DNA of 64,000 bases. Source: Cordylochernes scorpioides. Its lineage: Eukaryota > Arthropoda > Arachnida > Pseudoscorpiones > Chernetidae. The stretch is from assembly GCA_030710605.1 (NCBI GenBank), contig CP092886.1:53725993-53789992 (forward strand), in the 5' to 3' direction. The position numbers and the translations under genes were made by a program. This document shows positions 1-10,700 of the stretch, piece after piece; position 1 is the first letter of the stretch; each line of letters begins with the position of its first letter. The notes beneath the pieces were generated by a model. The model did no database searches, had not been told where the DNA came from, and saw only the letters and a program-made list of their open reading frames with translations.

Positions 1-3000
1 CGGGAACTTTGTTAAATAGACACTCGAGACACATAGCCACATGGCGTCGAACGTACCTCTTCATTGAAGGAAACCAGTACAATTCCTTAATTTTGTTGAC
101 AGTCCTATCAGTCACAAAATGTCCCATTAGATCATGGAATTTGACAACTAAGCTTTTCCTCATACTTTTGGGTATAACATACAGGGCTCGTTCCTCTTCT
201 CCATTTTTCACCATGCAGAAAAGTCTGCCTCCTTTGTAGCTGTAGTCGTTAATTCTATTTTGTTCTCCTACTGTCCTATCACACGGGTCCTTTCGAAAGA
301 TCTGGATCAGGTCTCTCAATTCAGGGTCGGAATGCTGAATCATCAAGATTTGTTCTTCCAGTGTGATTGTGAGGCACACTTCAAGGTTTTTCTCCACGAT
401 TTCCTCCATCGTGTCTCTAGGGTCGTCGACTGGAGCTCTACTCATTCCGTCTACGTGGGCCATCTTCTCCCCTGGTTTATGTCGAATTTCGAAATCGTAT
501 TCCTGAATCAGATTGTACCATCGCGCTATCTGAGGATTTGTAGTCTTCTTCGCGTTCATGTAGACCAGTGCTTGGCAATCTGTAACCACTGTAAACTTGA
601 TTCCTACGAGGAACTGACGTAGTCGATCCAAGGTCCACACTATCGCCATCAGCTCCAATTTGCTTGAGTGGTACATCTTCTCGGCCTCTGTTGTCTTCTT
701 GCTCACACAGTAGACCAAGCGCCATTTGCAGTCTTCGTCCATCTGTAGCACCATTCCTGCTAATCCCTCAGCACTCGCATCGCAATGTACTTCTGTCTTG
801 AGTTCAGGGTTGTAATGAGCTAGTACCGGATATTCGACCAGATCCTTTCGTAGTCCTCCAAATGACCTTCGCTGTTCTTCCTTCCATTCAAATTGTGAAC
901 CTTTCTTCGTAAGTCTGCTTAGCGGTTCTGCTTTCCTCGCGAAGTCCTTTACAAATCGTCTGAAGAAGTTCGTCAGTCCCAGAAAGCGTCGTATGTCGTG
1001 GACATTCTTAGGTTCTGGAAATTCTTCTATCGCCTTGATCTTTCTTGGGCCTGGCTTAAGTCCGCCTGTACTGATGACATACCCTAAGAACTCAACTTCC
1101 CTCCTTCCGAACTCACATTTAGAGGGTTTCAGTGTCAACTTCGCTGATCTTATTCTTTCGAGGACTTCCCTCAACCTTTCGATCATCTCCCGCCAATCCT
1201 TTGCCGGGATAATCACGTCGTCGAGATAGCAGAATGCCTTCTTGTTCAGCAGCGGACCTAGGACAGTGTGCATCAGTCTTTGGAATTCAGCTGGTGCGTT
1301 GGCGAGTCCAAAAATCATCCTTTCGAATTGACCTGTATCATCTGGGGTGATGAATGCTGTCTTTAATTTTGCCTTATCGGTCAGTGGTATCTGCAGATAT
1401 CCATGCGCCAGATCCAGAGTGGTGAAGAATTTCGCATTCCTTAGGCCTTCCAGAAGGTCGTCTATCCTTGGTAATGGGAACTTGTCCTTAACTGTTTGAG
1501 TGTTGAGTCTCCTATAATCTACCACCAGACGATGATCTCCAGTTTTCTTCCTCACAAGTAGGACGGGACTAGCGTAGGGTGATCTAGTTTCCGTGACTAT
1601 TCCATTGTCCTTCCACTCTCTGACAATCTCCCTGATTGCTTCGCGTTCACTTGCAGTCGTCTTATACGGTCTCAGACAGACTGGCTTGCTTCCATCAACC
1701 TCCTTAATGTCCATCTTGGTGACATCGGTGCACCCTAATTCCTCCATGCCAAGAGCGAAACAGTCTCTATACTCGTTTACTACATCTAGGATTTCTTGTC
1801 TCTCTTTCGGAGTCAGAGAATGATTGACGTTGATGTCCTCAGGCAGTATGGGGCGCTTACGTTTCATTTGGTCTTGTCCTTCCCTCTTCTCTTCATTTTT
1901 AGTCTGAAACGAATCCTCTGCGACGTCCAGGTTAACAACAATATCATCAAGGTTCAGTAGTTCAACTCGCCCTACACATTGGTTCTTCCTTACTCTCAAC
2001 TTGCCCTTGCCAGCTGAGATGATGGGTACGGTCGTCTTTCCATCGACCACTTCCAATAGGGAATCGACACAGGCGTCATCTACTCCTGTGAACAATACAT
2101 ATCCGTCCTTTACCTCGTCTGTGATTGCACTTGTAAAGTTAATGGAGTCGCTCTCCAACTGAACAGTTTCGGTTGCTCTCAGTTCGATGCGACGCGACTT
2201 GATTTCTTCTTGCAGATTAGCAAACGGAAATTCGGATGAATAGCCAATATGCAAGTTTTTACCAATTCTGGCGAAGGATACGTAGGGCAGATCTGTCCAT
2301 GTTCTTCCAATTAATAGGTCATAGGGTTGGGCATCATCGTTGACAATGAATACAGTGATTTCCCTTCCGACGATGCCATCAATCTCCAGGTCGACTGTCG
2401 TCTTCCCAACGGTCCTGGCAGCTGGTGCAGTCTGGTTACCGATGCCGTACAGACTAGTCGAGTCTGGTTCGATGTCGACGCTGATCCTCCTTGCGACCGA
2501 TTCTCTCATTAGACAACTGCTGCTCCCGGTGTCTATCATTGCCTTCACGGTTTCCTTGTTGTCGATCTTGACATCCTTCAAATATACATCTGGCGGGACA
2601 GTCTCCAGTCCTTCGACTTCCAGGTTGGCTACTTTTAGTCCTTCTTTGGGTCTTGTGCAATTCCTTTCCTTGTGTCCCGTTTGACCGCATCCTCGGCATG
2701 TCAACGTAGTCCTGGGTGCTGGGCAGTCTCTGGCGATATGTCCAAACTGATTGCAGTTGAAGCACTTCGGTTCTCCCTTGTCGTTTCTGATCGTACGGTT
2801 GACCATTCTCCTCAAGGTGTTAGGGTACGTTTCACTGATTTCGTTCCTTGCAGCGTCTTGACCCGAAACATTCGTTCCTTGTTTAGTCTCTTTAACTTCG
2901 CTTTGGTTGGGGAATCTCGCAGATTTCTGCTGAAACGACGGTGGTATGAGGTGTTTCGCATTCCAATGCGGAGGTCCCATCTCGGTGCGAACATTTTCGT

Positions 3001-3841
3001 ACTCGTCCAGTTTATCCGCCAACTCATCTGGGTTGTTTAACTTGGTCCAATGGTCAATGAGATGATTACGCAGCACATTTGGAACTTTTTTCTTTAGCTG
3101 GTTAGTGACGGACAAATCCTTTAGGGCGTCGAAATTTTCCACGTTCATCCCTTCGATCCATTCGTTGAAGTATCCTCGCAATTCGAAAGCGAAGTCTCTC
3201 CAGGAACCCTTTTGAGATCTCTCGTGCTTCTCGAATTTTTGTCTGAATTGTTCGGGGCTCAACTTGTACCGTTTTAGGAGCAACCTTTTCACGAACCTAT
3301 AATCGCCGCTTTGTTCTTCTGTCTCCCGAGCGATTAATTGAGTCATTTCGTAAGGTAGCAATCCTAGGAGGCTGAACGCCCATTGGTCTTCATCCAATCC
3401 TAGTCGCTTTGCCTGTCTTTCGAAAAGAATTAGGTAAAAACTCAAATCATTGTCCTTCGACTCGTACTTGGGCATCAGTTTACGTATCTCGTAATGTGCG
3501 TCATTGCTGGTACTTCGAGACGTATCGTTGTTTCCGCGTGTAGTCTGGATGCGCAGCTTCTCAAGCTCGAATTCCATTACCATTTGTTCTTTTCGTTCCC
3601 GTTCGATTCGTTCCCGATCCTCGATTCGTTTCCGATCCTCGATTCGTTCCCGCTCCTCGATTCGTTCCCGATCCTCGATCAGAGTCTCCAACAGTTGCTT
3701 TGCGAATTCTTCTTCGTAAGATTGGCTATTCAAAATAAGGTGTTTTAAGTCGACGATCCTGCTCTCTGGCGGTACTACCTCGCCGAGTTCATACGCCAAC
3801 TTGCTCAAATCGCATTTCCTTACTTTCGCTAAATAAGTCAT
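1..3841 (-). CDS. Ty3/gypsy gag-pol polyprotein, 3' end outside window
   Basis: Retrotransposon polyprotein that packages the RNA, copies it and integrates the DNA. The frame opens at an ATG at 3841 and runs without a stop for about 1280 codons to the window edge, so gag and pol are one frame with no frameshift. Visible in order: a charged RERIE/RDRERIE repeat at about residues 57-80 (likely coiled coil); two CCHC zinc knuckles at about 360-397 (CFNCNQFGHIARDC and CRGCGQTGHKERNC); a protease DTG at about 437 in AMIDTGSSS; reverse transcriptase with FTTLDLAHGYLQIPL and the catalytic YLDD at about 872; RNase H HCDAS at about 1021; and the start of the integrase HHCC zinc domain at about 1236 (HDLMGH, then CLEC). 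The integrase core and 3' LTR are outside. The intact frame suggests a young copy. The family is certain; the exact clade is not. Confidence 0.93.
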   Translation of the reverse strand, partial: MTYLAKVRKCDLSKLAYELGEVVPPESRIVDLKHLILNSQSYEEEFAKQLLETLIEDRERIEERERIEDRKRIEDRERIERERKEQMVMEFELEKLRIQTTRGNNDTSRSTSNDAHYEIRKLMPKYESKDNDLSFYLILFERQAKRLGLDEDQWAFSLLGLLPYEMTQLIARETEEQSGDYRFVKRLLLKRYKLSPEQFRQKFEKHERSQKGSWRDFAFELRGYFNEWIEGMNVENFDALKDLSVTNQLKKKVPNVLRNHLIDHWTKLNNPDELADKLDEYENVRTEMGPPHWNAKHLIPPSFQQKSARFPNQSEVKETKQGTNVSGQDAARNEISETYPNTLRRMVNRTIRNDKGEPKCFNCNQFGHIARDCPAPRTTLTCRGCGQTGHKERNCTRPKEGLKVANLEVEGLETVPPDVYLKDVKIDNKETVKAMIDTGSSSCLMRESVARRISVDIEPDSTSLYGIGNQTAPAARTVGKTTVDLEIDGIVGREITVFIVNDDAQPYDLLIGRTWTDLPYVSFARIGKNLHIGYSSEFPFANLQEEIKSRRIELRATETVQLESDSINFTSAITDEVKDGYVLFTGVDDACVDSLLEVVDGKTTVPIISAGKGKLRVRKNQCVGRVELLNLDDIVVNLDVAEDSFQTKNEEKREGQDQMKRKRPILPEDINVNHSLTPKERQEILDVVNEYRDCFALGMEELGCTDVTKMDIKEVDGSKPVCLRPYKTTASEREAIREIVREWKDNGIVTETRSPYASPVLLVRKKTGDHRLVVDYRRLNTQTVKDKFPLPRIDDLLEGLRNAKFFTTLDLAHGYLQIPLTDKAKLKTAFITPDDTGQFERMIFGLANAPAEFQRLMHTVLGPLLNKKAFCYLDDVIIPAKDWREMIERLREVLERIRSAKLTLKPSKCEFGRREVEFLGYVISTGGLKPGPRKIKAIEEFPEPKNVHDIRRFLGLTNFFRRFVKDFARKAEPLSRLTKKGSQFEWKEEQRRSFGGLRKDLVEYPVLAHYNPELKTEVHCDASAEGLAGMVLQMDEDCKWRLVYCVSKKTTEAEKMYHSSKLELMAIVWTLDRLRQFLVGIKFTVVTDCQALVYMNAKKTTNPQIARWYNLIQEYDFEIRHKPGEKMAHVDGMSRAPVDDPRDTMEEIVEKNLEVCLTITLEEQILMIQHSDPELRDLIQIFRKDPCDRTVGEQNRINDYSYKGGRLFCMVKNGEEERALYVIPKSMRKSLVVKFHDLMGHFVTDRTVNKIKELYWFPSMKRYVRRHVAMCLECLFNKVP
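3598..3668 (-). repeat. 18-bp tandem repeat inside gag
   Basis: About four 18-bp units built on GATTCGTTCCCGATCCTC. They keep the frame and encode alternating Arg/Glu residues, so this is an in-frame expansion of a charged helical stretch in the gypsy gag. Confidence 0.75.
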
Positions 3842-4735
3842 GTTTTTCAAAAGGAAAAATAAACAAAGCAAAAAATTTTAAAATAAACAAATAAAACTGA
3901 CTAAACCAGATACGTACTGTTTCAATTATTTCTTTAAACGAAATCAACTTTTCTTTAGAAATTTTGAGACAATACTTTTTTTTTTCTTTTTGCCGCGATA
4001 CTTTGCGATAATACTTTTTATCGAGATGATTTTGCAATAATACTTTTACCGCGATACTTTGCGATAATACTTTTATCGAGATGACTTGCAATAATACTTT
4101 TACCGCGATACTTTGCGATAATACTTTTGTCGAGATGACTTGCAATAATACTTTTACCGCGATACTTTGCGATAATACTTTTGTCGAGGTGACTTGTAAT
4201 AATACTTTTAGGAATAGGTAATTAAATTTCGTACATACCATGCAACTCCTCTTACGTTGATCGGTCACCGCGCCACGTCCTTCTCGTTTCCAAATTATTC
4301 CAGTGAATCTTCAATTTTCTTCAGGACCATCCCACTTCTGAATTTCTGTTGGCTTCCGTAGGCGTTTCTTACTGGGAAAAAGAAAGAGAGGATCCAATGA
4401 AATAATTTAGTAGCGTTTATTAAAACAAAATCATAATAGTGAACAACACATATAACAGAGAGTACCGTCGTCTTCCGGGTATTCCTTCTACTGGGGAGCT
4501 CGGATTCTATATTCTGTGCGTTTACAATCTGTTTATCTGTGGCTCTCTGGTCGGGATGGCGCCTACAATATTGAATGTAATGTTTAAATCAAAGATACAA
4601 TTCTTTCATTGGCCTTTTAGAACGAGAGTGGTGTACACGTGCGCGCATGCTTTAGTGAAAAACACAAACATCCTCGATAAAGAGAGGCGAGTTGCCCCTC
4701 GAAATATTGGAACAATAAATTCATTATAAATCCAA
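3842..4735 (-). mobile_element. 5' leader and probable LTR of the gypsy element
   Basis: Sequence upstream of the gag-pol ATG on the minus strand. It holds a tandem repeat close to gag and, further out, a minus-strand AATAAA near 4417. I cannot define the LTR ends because the partner LTR lies outside the window. The outer limit near 4735 is inferred from the switch to PLE-like sequence. Confidence 0.4.
3992..4212. repeat. 54-bp minisatellite in gypsy leader
   Basis: About four units with CCGCGATA starting at 3993, 4049, 4103 and 4157, giving a period of 54 (56 once). Open frames through it on the minus strand are a by-product of the repeat and not a gene. Confidence 0.85.
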
Positions 4736-5000
4736 TATATGCATCTTTTTTAAAATATAATTTTAATTATGGATTGCTCAATCTTCAATATATATATATA
4801 TATATATAGGAAAAAACAAAAGAAAAAAATAAAAGATAAGTGGGTCAGGTGTTGATATTAAAAATAAAGAAGGCATCTCCTGACCACGAGCACATGTGTT
4901 ATATATATTGAATATTGAGCAATTCATATGAAATTATTAATTAAAAGGCATATTTTTTTTTAGATCTAAAATAAAACAAACATTTTATTTAATATGAAAT

Positions 5001-5041
5001 GCCAATATTTCAATAGGCTGTACGCCTACCTTCATCAGGGC
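5001..5041 (-). ncRNA. hammerhead ribozyme core in PLE terminal repeat
   Basis: Minus strand reads GCC, CTGATGA (5032-5038), A, then a 7-bp hairpin GGTAGGC/GCCTATT with loop GTACA, GAAA (5008-5011), TATT, GGC. The GCC and GGC can pair as a short stem I. This is the order of a type I hammerhead with a minimal stem III, as reported for Penelope-like elements. Cleavage is predicted after TATT. All core boxes are present; activity is inferred only. Confidence 0.7.
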
Positions 5042-5265
5042 GTTTCTTGTTTTTAAACTGCTTTGGATGATCACGCGATGCCTTCACGCGACGATATATA
5101 AAATATTTACAACTCTGGGGCTAAAATTTAAAATATATACACACAAATATCAATAATAATAGACTATATATACATGATTCATAATAAGTATAAGAAAAGA
5201 ATTTTAAATCGATTTGAACTGTAAATATAACGGAGGGATGTCATTTTTTCTATTAATAATTTAAA

Positions 5266-5733
5266 TTAATAATAATTCATTGAGGTCCAACTTTCTAAAA
5301 AGAGTCTTGAGTGTTTATCCTGAATGTTGTTGTATATAATATCTGTATTTTCAAAATTTGGTATATGGTCCTGTTTGAGTGCGTGATCTACTAAAAGTGA
5401 TAATGGGCTATGGTTTTTAAAAGCTGTTTTGTGTTGATTTACTCTTTCTTCCAGAGTTTTACCTGTTTCTCCTATGTAGGTTGCTGGGCATGATTTGCAT
5501 GGAATGCGATATACTATATTTGATTTAAATTCATGATTGCTATTATGTTTAGTGTTGGGATGGCGTAGAATTTCTTTCAGATTTTCTGTGGTTTTGTATC
5601 GGGTTTTGATATTGTAATTTTTAAGTATTCTTGTTATTCTTTCAATGCCATAATTGTATGGCATTGTACAGTATATATTCGATTCTTCACTATTGTTTGT
5701 AGGACTGTTGGTGGGCTTATATATATATGTTTC
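5266..5733 (-). pseudogene. PLE C-terminal fragment with GIY-YIG endonuclease
   Basis: About 155 codons recognisable as the linker and endonuclease of a Penelope-like protein. IERITRILKNYNI is followed by NIVYRIPCKSCPATYIGET, that is the GIY-YIG signature with the CxxC between its halves that PLEs carry, then a charged helix LEERVNQHK and SPLSLLVDHALKQ. In life the domain nicks DNA for target-primed reverse transcription. The reverse transcriptase that should precede it is cut off by the solo LTR at 5813, and the first 51 codons of the longer open frame are LTR-derived. The frame itself is uninterrupted to the stop at 5266. Confidence 0.85.
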
Positions 5734-5812
5734 TTGATGAAAAATGAGAAGAAAAATAACGAATGTCCTCCAAGTTTCATCAAGAAACCTATATATAATA
5801 TATGTATATATA

Positions 5813-6660
5813 TGGTAATTTAAACCAACAACCCTATATTGTATAATACTTATAACAAGATTGTCATGTTGTATATAGAAACACATCTATAAATAATTAT
5901 ACGCATGATTGACATGTGTCATTGCATCACCATATGTAATGTACTTTGTACAAACTAAGGATGAATAAATAAAACTATGTAATAGATTAAGAGCTGAGTT
6001 AAAGCAAGATTAAGAAGTTCAAAAACGTCTAAAATCGAGAGAGAAATCCAACAACCCTGGCAAGTCGTTGCCATCGAGGTCAAAGGGTGCAGAATGCCGC
6101 AGACGTTCAAAGTCTAACACCCCCCCACCCCCCTCCTCGGGAATGGTATATAAAAAACCTCGGTTTTAGCCGTACGCAGACAGTCACTTCACCGTCGGCG
6201 TGAGCCCTTGTCGGTCTTAGCCAGGACCACCTCATCGATCATGTAAAAGAGTAAGATTCTTCTAACTCCATCTTGCTCTTAGCTCGACTCTTATCTGTTC
6301 ACGGAACTTTCCTTCTACAACTGTGTCTCTTCGTTTTTTGGTGTGTGGACATTCCCAAGCTTTCCACTCTGCCTCGACCACGACTGCCTGTACTCTGTGA
6401 AAACTGTTAAAGGTCTTCCAAAGTGCAGAGAGGTACTGGAAAACTCTCCACGCCCTGACTGTCCCTCTCGGTTACTACAGGTTTGACCCTCGGTTACCAC
6501 AGCTTATAGCGAGAGTCGACAGGACCTTATCACAGATAAGTCGACAGGATACCTCATCACAGATAAGTCGACAGGATTTTATCACAGAAGAGTCGACAGG
6601 ATTTTATCACAGAAGAGTCGACAGGATCTCAACACAGCTAAGTCGACAGGACTTATCACA
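5813..6660 (-). mobile_element. solo LTR, same family as the 803-bp LTRs
   Basis: Starts TGGTAATTTAAACC and ends TTATCACA. It is the reverse complement, clearly diverged, of the LTRs at 6994 and 11169, with the same tail of GTCGACAGGAT units, here expanded to about six. It sits between TATATA runs inside the PLE, consistent with insertion into a TA repeat. By the promoter polarity of the intact LTRs this copy faces the opposite way on the map. Confidence 0.82.
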
Positions 6661-6885
6661 TATATATATATTAATAGAAAAATTGACATCCCTCCGTTAT
6701 ATTTACAGTTCAAATCGATTTAAAATTCTTTTCTTATACTTATTATGAATCATGTATATATAGTCTATTAATTTTGATATTTGTGTGTATATATTTTAAA
6801 TTTTAGCCCCAGAGTTGTAAATATTTTATATATCGTCGCGTGAAGGCATCGCGTGATCATCCAAAGCAGTTTAAAAACAAGAAAC

Positions 6886-6926
6886 GCCCTGATGAAGTTA
6901 GGCGTACAGCCTTTTGAAATATTGGC
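6886..6926 (+). ncRNA. hammerhead core in the opposite PLE terminal repeat
   Basis: Inverted partner of the copy at 5001-5041. CTGATGA at 6889-6895, stem II strands 6897-6903 and 6909-6915 (two T-T mismatches), GAAA 6916-6919, then TATTGGC. GCC just before the core pairs with the final GGC. The weaker stem II suggests this copy is more decayed. Confidence 0.6.
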
Positions 6927-6993
6927 ATTTTATATTAAATAAAATGTTTGTTTTATTTTAGATCCAAAATATGCCTTTTAATTAATATATATA

Positions 6994-7796
6994 TGTAATA
7001 ATTTGTTGAATCGACTTATCTGTGATTAGGGATCCTGTCGACTAGCTGTAATATTGTGTTGAGATCCTGACGACTCTCTGTAATAATACGTTGGGGTTTG
7101 GTAAGCTTATTGTAGAACCTCGTCGACTCTCGCTATAAGTTGTGGCAACCGAGGGTCAAACCTGTAGTAACCGCGAGGGACAGTCAGGGGTGGAGAGTTT
7201 TCCAGTACCTCGCTGCACCTTGTAGGACCTTTAACAGTTCTCACAGGGTACAGGCAGTCGTGGTCGAGGCAGAGTGGAAAACTGGGGAATGTCCACACAC
7301 ACAAAACGAAGAGACACAGTTGAAAGAAAGTTCCTTGAATAGATAAAAAGCGAGCCAAGAGCAAAGATGGAGATCGAGAAGTTTTCTTACTGTTTTACAT
7401 CGTCGATGAGTTGGTCTCTGGAGACAATAAGGGATGACGCTGACCTGAAGACTCCTGGACTGAACTGAACTGGTTGTTGCTACGCGGCCTTTTTATACGA
7501 CCGCTCTGACTAAGAGAATTGGGTCATGCACGTGTCGATGGACACCGGACACTGGCGACAGACTGTCGGGGTCCAATCTATCTTTAGAAGTCACTTGTGA
7601 TTCTCTCTTTGGCTCTTAACTTAGCTTTTAATCTATTATATTTTATTTATTCATCCTCAGTACATTACATCTGGAGATACAAGGACACACGTCAATTATG
7701 CGTATAATTAGTTGTAGTTTATAATTAGTTCTATATACAACATGACAAGCTTGTTATACGTATTACATAATATAGGGTTATTGGTTTAAATTATCA
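6994..7796 (-). repeat. LTR, left copy
   Basis: 803 bp, TGTAATAATTTG...AATTATCA. It contains, on the minus strand, TATAAAAAGG (7488-7497) and the initiator-like CAGTTCAGTTCAG about 20-30 bases further on, plus AATAAA-type signals. The 85-codon open frame in it (7107-7364, minus) recurs identically in the right LTR and has no recognisable domain. Confidence 0.92.
7488..7497 (-). promoter_or_regulatory. LTR TATA box
   Basis: TATAAAAAGG on the minus strand, followed within about 35 bases by CAGTTCAGTTCAG (7458-7473), a repeated initiator-like motif. The right LTR repeats this at 11663-11672. This sets the transcription direction leftward. Confidence 0.6.
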
Positions 7797-10700
7797 TAGA
7801 TGGGCCCCGTGAGTGAAAGGGTTTATCCGGGTTTAAGCGGGTAAAGCCTCTCTAACACAGGTAAGTAATTAGAATTTATTTTAATTAATTAAAACTGTGA
7901 GGGGAAAGGGCTATAACAAGATGTTTATTTGGCTATATCTGAAAATTATAAAAATAAAACTTATGTTTAATTAAAAAGTTATGATATTCATTATAAAAGA
8001 GAACTGTAGATAAAACCTTTGTTTGCTAAAAATAATGATGATAAAAAATGATGTTCTGAAAGATTGTTGGCGGGCGTTGGAAAGGGTTAGGGGTTGAAGA
8101 ATATGCAATTGTAAGTGTTGCACAGACAATCAAATACTGAGATCCAGGTGCAAAGCGAGGATATAGACTTGTGCGTCTTCCTTGGCAATGTTTCACCTGT
8201 GATCCTGTATAAGGTTACAGTGCTTTGTCACAATTGTAAGGTTATTGGTTGAAAAGATGTTGAAGAAAAGAATTAATATGATTGAAAGGGGTGGTAGAGC
8301 CATGCGATAAGTAGAATTGTTGTAGCGACAGTAAGTTGTCTGACTTGACTTGAAATCAAAGGTTGATTGTGGTCCGCTAGAGCTGAAAAAAATTGAAAAT
8401 TGAAAAATGTGAACGCTTTGTGCATGCGTTGGTGATGTGCTCTGCGGATGATTGAAATAAACTTTTGAAACGTGTTCAGACCAAAAAGTTGAGACTTGTA
8501 CTTCTGGGGAACGGTGTTTTCAAAGAGTTTGTTGATTTACGAAATCAAAAGAAAAATTGTCAAGCAGTACTGTCGTTTCTAGCAATGGCTGAAATAGGTA
8601 GTGAGAAAGTATAGGGAATTAGTTAAAGAATATGATTGTTGAAAACGATTGTTGTAGATGCCCGATAGTTGATGATAAACATTGTCATATAATAAAGTTA
8701 TTTAAACAAAAATATAGTGAATAAAAAGATAGAAATATGATTGCGGATAACAACAGTATAAGGGGATAAAATCAAACATGTAATATACAAAAGACATAAT
8801 AATGAATTAGCAAGATATAAAAGATATAATAATTAGAATTAGTAATATATAAAAGATATAATAATGAATTAGCAAAATATAAAAGATATAATAATTAGAA
8901 TTAGTAATATATAAAAGATATAATAATGAATTAGCAAAATATAAAAGATATAATAATTAGAATTAGTAATATATAAAAGATATAATAATGAATTAGCAAA
9001 ATATAAAAGATATAATAATTAGATAAATGTTAAGTAGTAACAAATGGAGCAAAAAATGTCTCTTTTGAAGAAAAGTTAAAAGAAAACAAAAAATATTCGT
9101 TCCTGAAAAAAAAAAAAGAAAGGAACATATTCACACAATGTCTAGGTGTAGGTCCAAGATTATTGGTGTCTTTAGTTTGACCTATGGGGAGGCAATGTGG
9201 CCCTATGTCGCTTTGGTCCGGTCTGAGAAGTTGGTCTTTGCCAGATCTTCCCGATTATATTATGTGAGACCAGACGGGGAGCGATCTTGATTCTTAAAAT
9301 TGGATGGTATTGACGAAGATGATTGTAATATATAACAATAAAGGGTTAACATTATAAAAGCTGGCGTTCTAGTTTAGAAAAAATATTCCATACTGAGTGT
9401 GAAAATAATGTAAAAGTTGTAAAACACACAATGATAATTGAAAATATAAAGTTTTATGATAATTCAATATTAAAATTCAAATTAATAAGTAAATTGGGTA
9501 ATGATTGGTAAGTCAATGTTATAAGTGCTGCAATCTATCCATTCTGCGAGTTGGGTCACGTGTCAGGTACAGGCGTACTGGGCTAGTCGGCGGTAGCAAA
9601 CTGAAATTGGAGATGTCAACATGGCGGCTGCAGCTGGTGTTTATTATTGTTGGCGATGTGGTGAATCATCCTGCTGGCTAGAGAAAAATCTCTCAGCACA
9701 GTGGTACTTGTCTATTTGAAAATATAGTTTTCTCGGTGTTCGCAAGCGTTGTGTCTCGACGATGTTGCGGACTTAATAAAAATGTTATTCAATGATGTCA
9801 GGTTTAGATGTGAATAAAAGTGCGACTTCAACGTAGACACGCTTTGGTGAGGTGTCACAGGCATGAAGGCGTCTTGGGCCTGTTAAGTGAGAAAATTGTT
9901 GTGGTGCGCTGTGTGACACTTAGTAAGTGGATTGAATAGAAAGGTGTCACGTGAAGTCTGTTCTTGGTACAGCATCTAACTTGTTTCCGAAAAATAACAA
10001 ATTTATTAGTCATGGGTGGTGGTTGTACAAAACACATCGAGAATTTTCAGATTGTTATAGAGGTGGCATGTTTATTGCGAATTCTTTGTGTTCGCGACGA
10101 TATGGAGCTCGTGTGGCTCGAAATTGGACGTGTTGTTAAATCGCGCGTTAAAATGGTGGCCAATTGGAGAAAGTGATGTGGTAATGTGTTGAAGTTCGTT
10201 CCGAGAGATGTGTGAATTATTAATAATTATGCATGTAAAAAGAAAAGGACGAGGGAGTGTAGCTATGCTGGAATTTTTAACTTGTTTTGGGGAAGGACAG
10301 TTACATTTCTAGTTGTGCTTTTGAATATATTGTATCTTTCGATTTTTGTATTAAAAAAAAATGCGTTTCACCTATGTTTATTAAATTTTGAATATATTTT
10401 TTAAATCGTTGCTTATGTTAGTGCGAAAATTATACTTGTAAAAGGGCAATGGCATGATAGTAACTTATAATTTGAATGGGGCGTGTACATAAAATAGTGA
10501 ACATAACAATGATTTTTTGCAAAGTTTTGTATATTTAATTAAGACATTGGTGTTTTTGGTATAAAAATAAGGTATTAAGAGAAACACACAAATAAGTTTA
10601 GAATTATGATTCGAGTAATTTAAATATAATATGATTTTTTTAAAACTGTAAGATTGCAAGTAATGAATTAAAATTTATAAGTTGCTTAAAATAAAGTAAA

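Larger units (their letters stand above)
4740..6993 (-). mobile_element. Penelope-like element with inverted terminal repeats
   Basis: The minus strand encodes the C-terminal GIY-YIG part of a PLE protein. Sequence at about 4955-5260 recurs as its reverse complement at about 6668-6985, the inverted arrangement described for PLE pseudo-LTRs. Both copies contain a hammerhead core. A solo LTR (5813-6660) is nested inside. Most of the reverse transcriptase is missing, so the copy is 5'-truncated or deleted. The outer edge carries the motif GATTGCTCAAT, also seen at other PLE ends in the window. Confidence 0.82.

Noticed and set aside
3789-4268. 159-codon minus frame with repeated KVLSQSIAVKVLLQ
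   Set aside because: Produced by the 54-bp tandem repeat in the gypsy leader and overlaps the gag start out of frame.
4439-4729. 96-codon plus frame
   Set aside because: Lies in the presumed gypsy LTR/leader on the wrong strand and has no recognisable feature.
7107-7364. 85-codon minus frame, repeated in both LTRs
   Set aside because: Repeated only because the LTRs are identical; no domain, and the solo LTR does not keep the frame.
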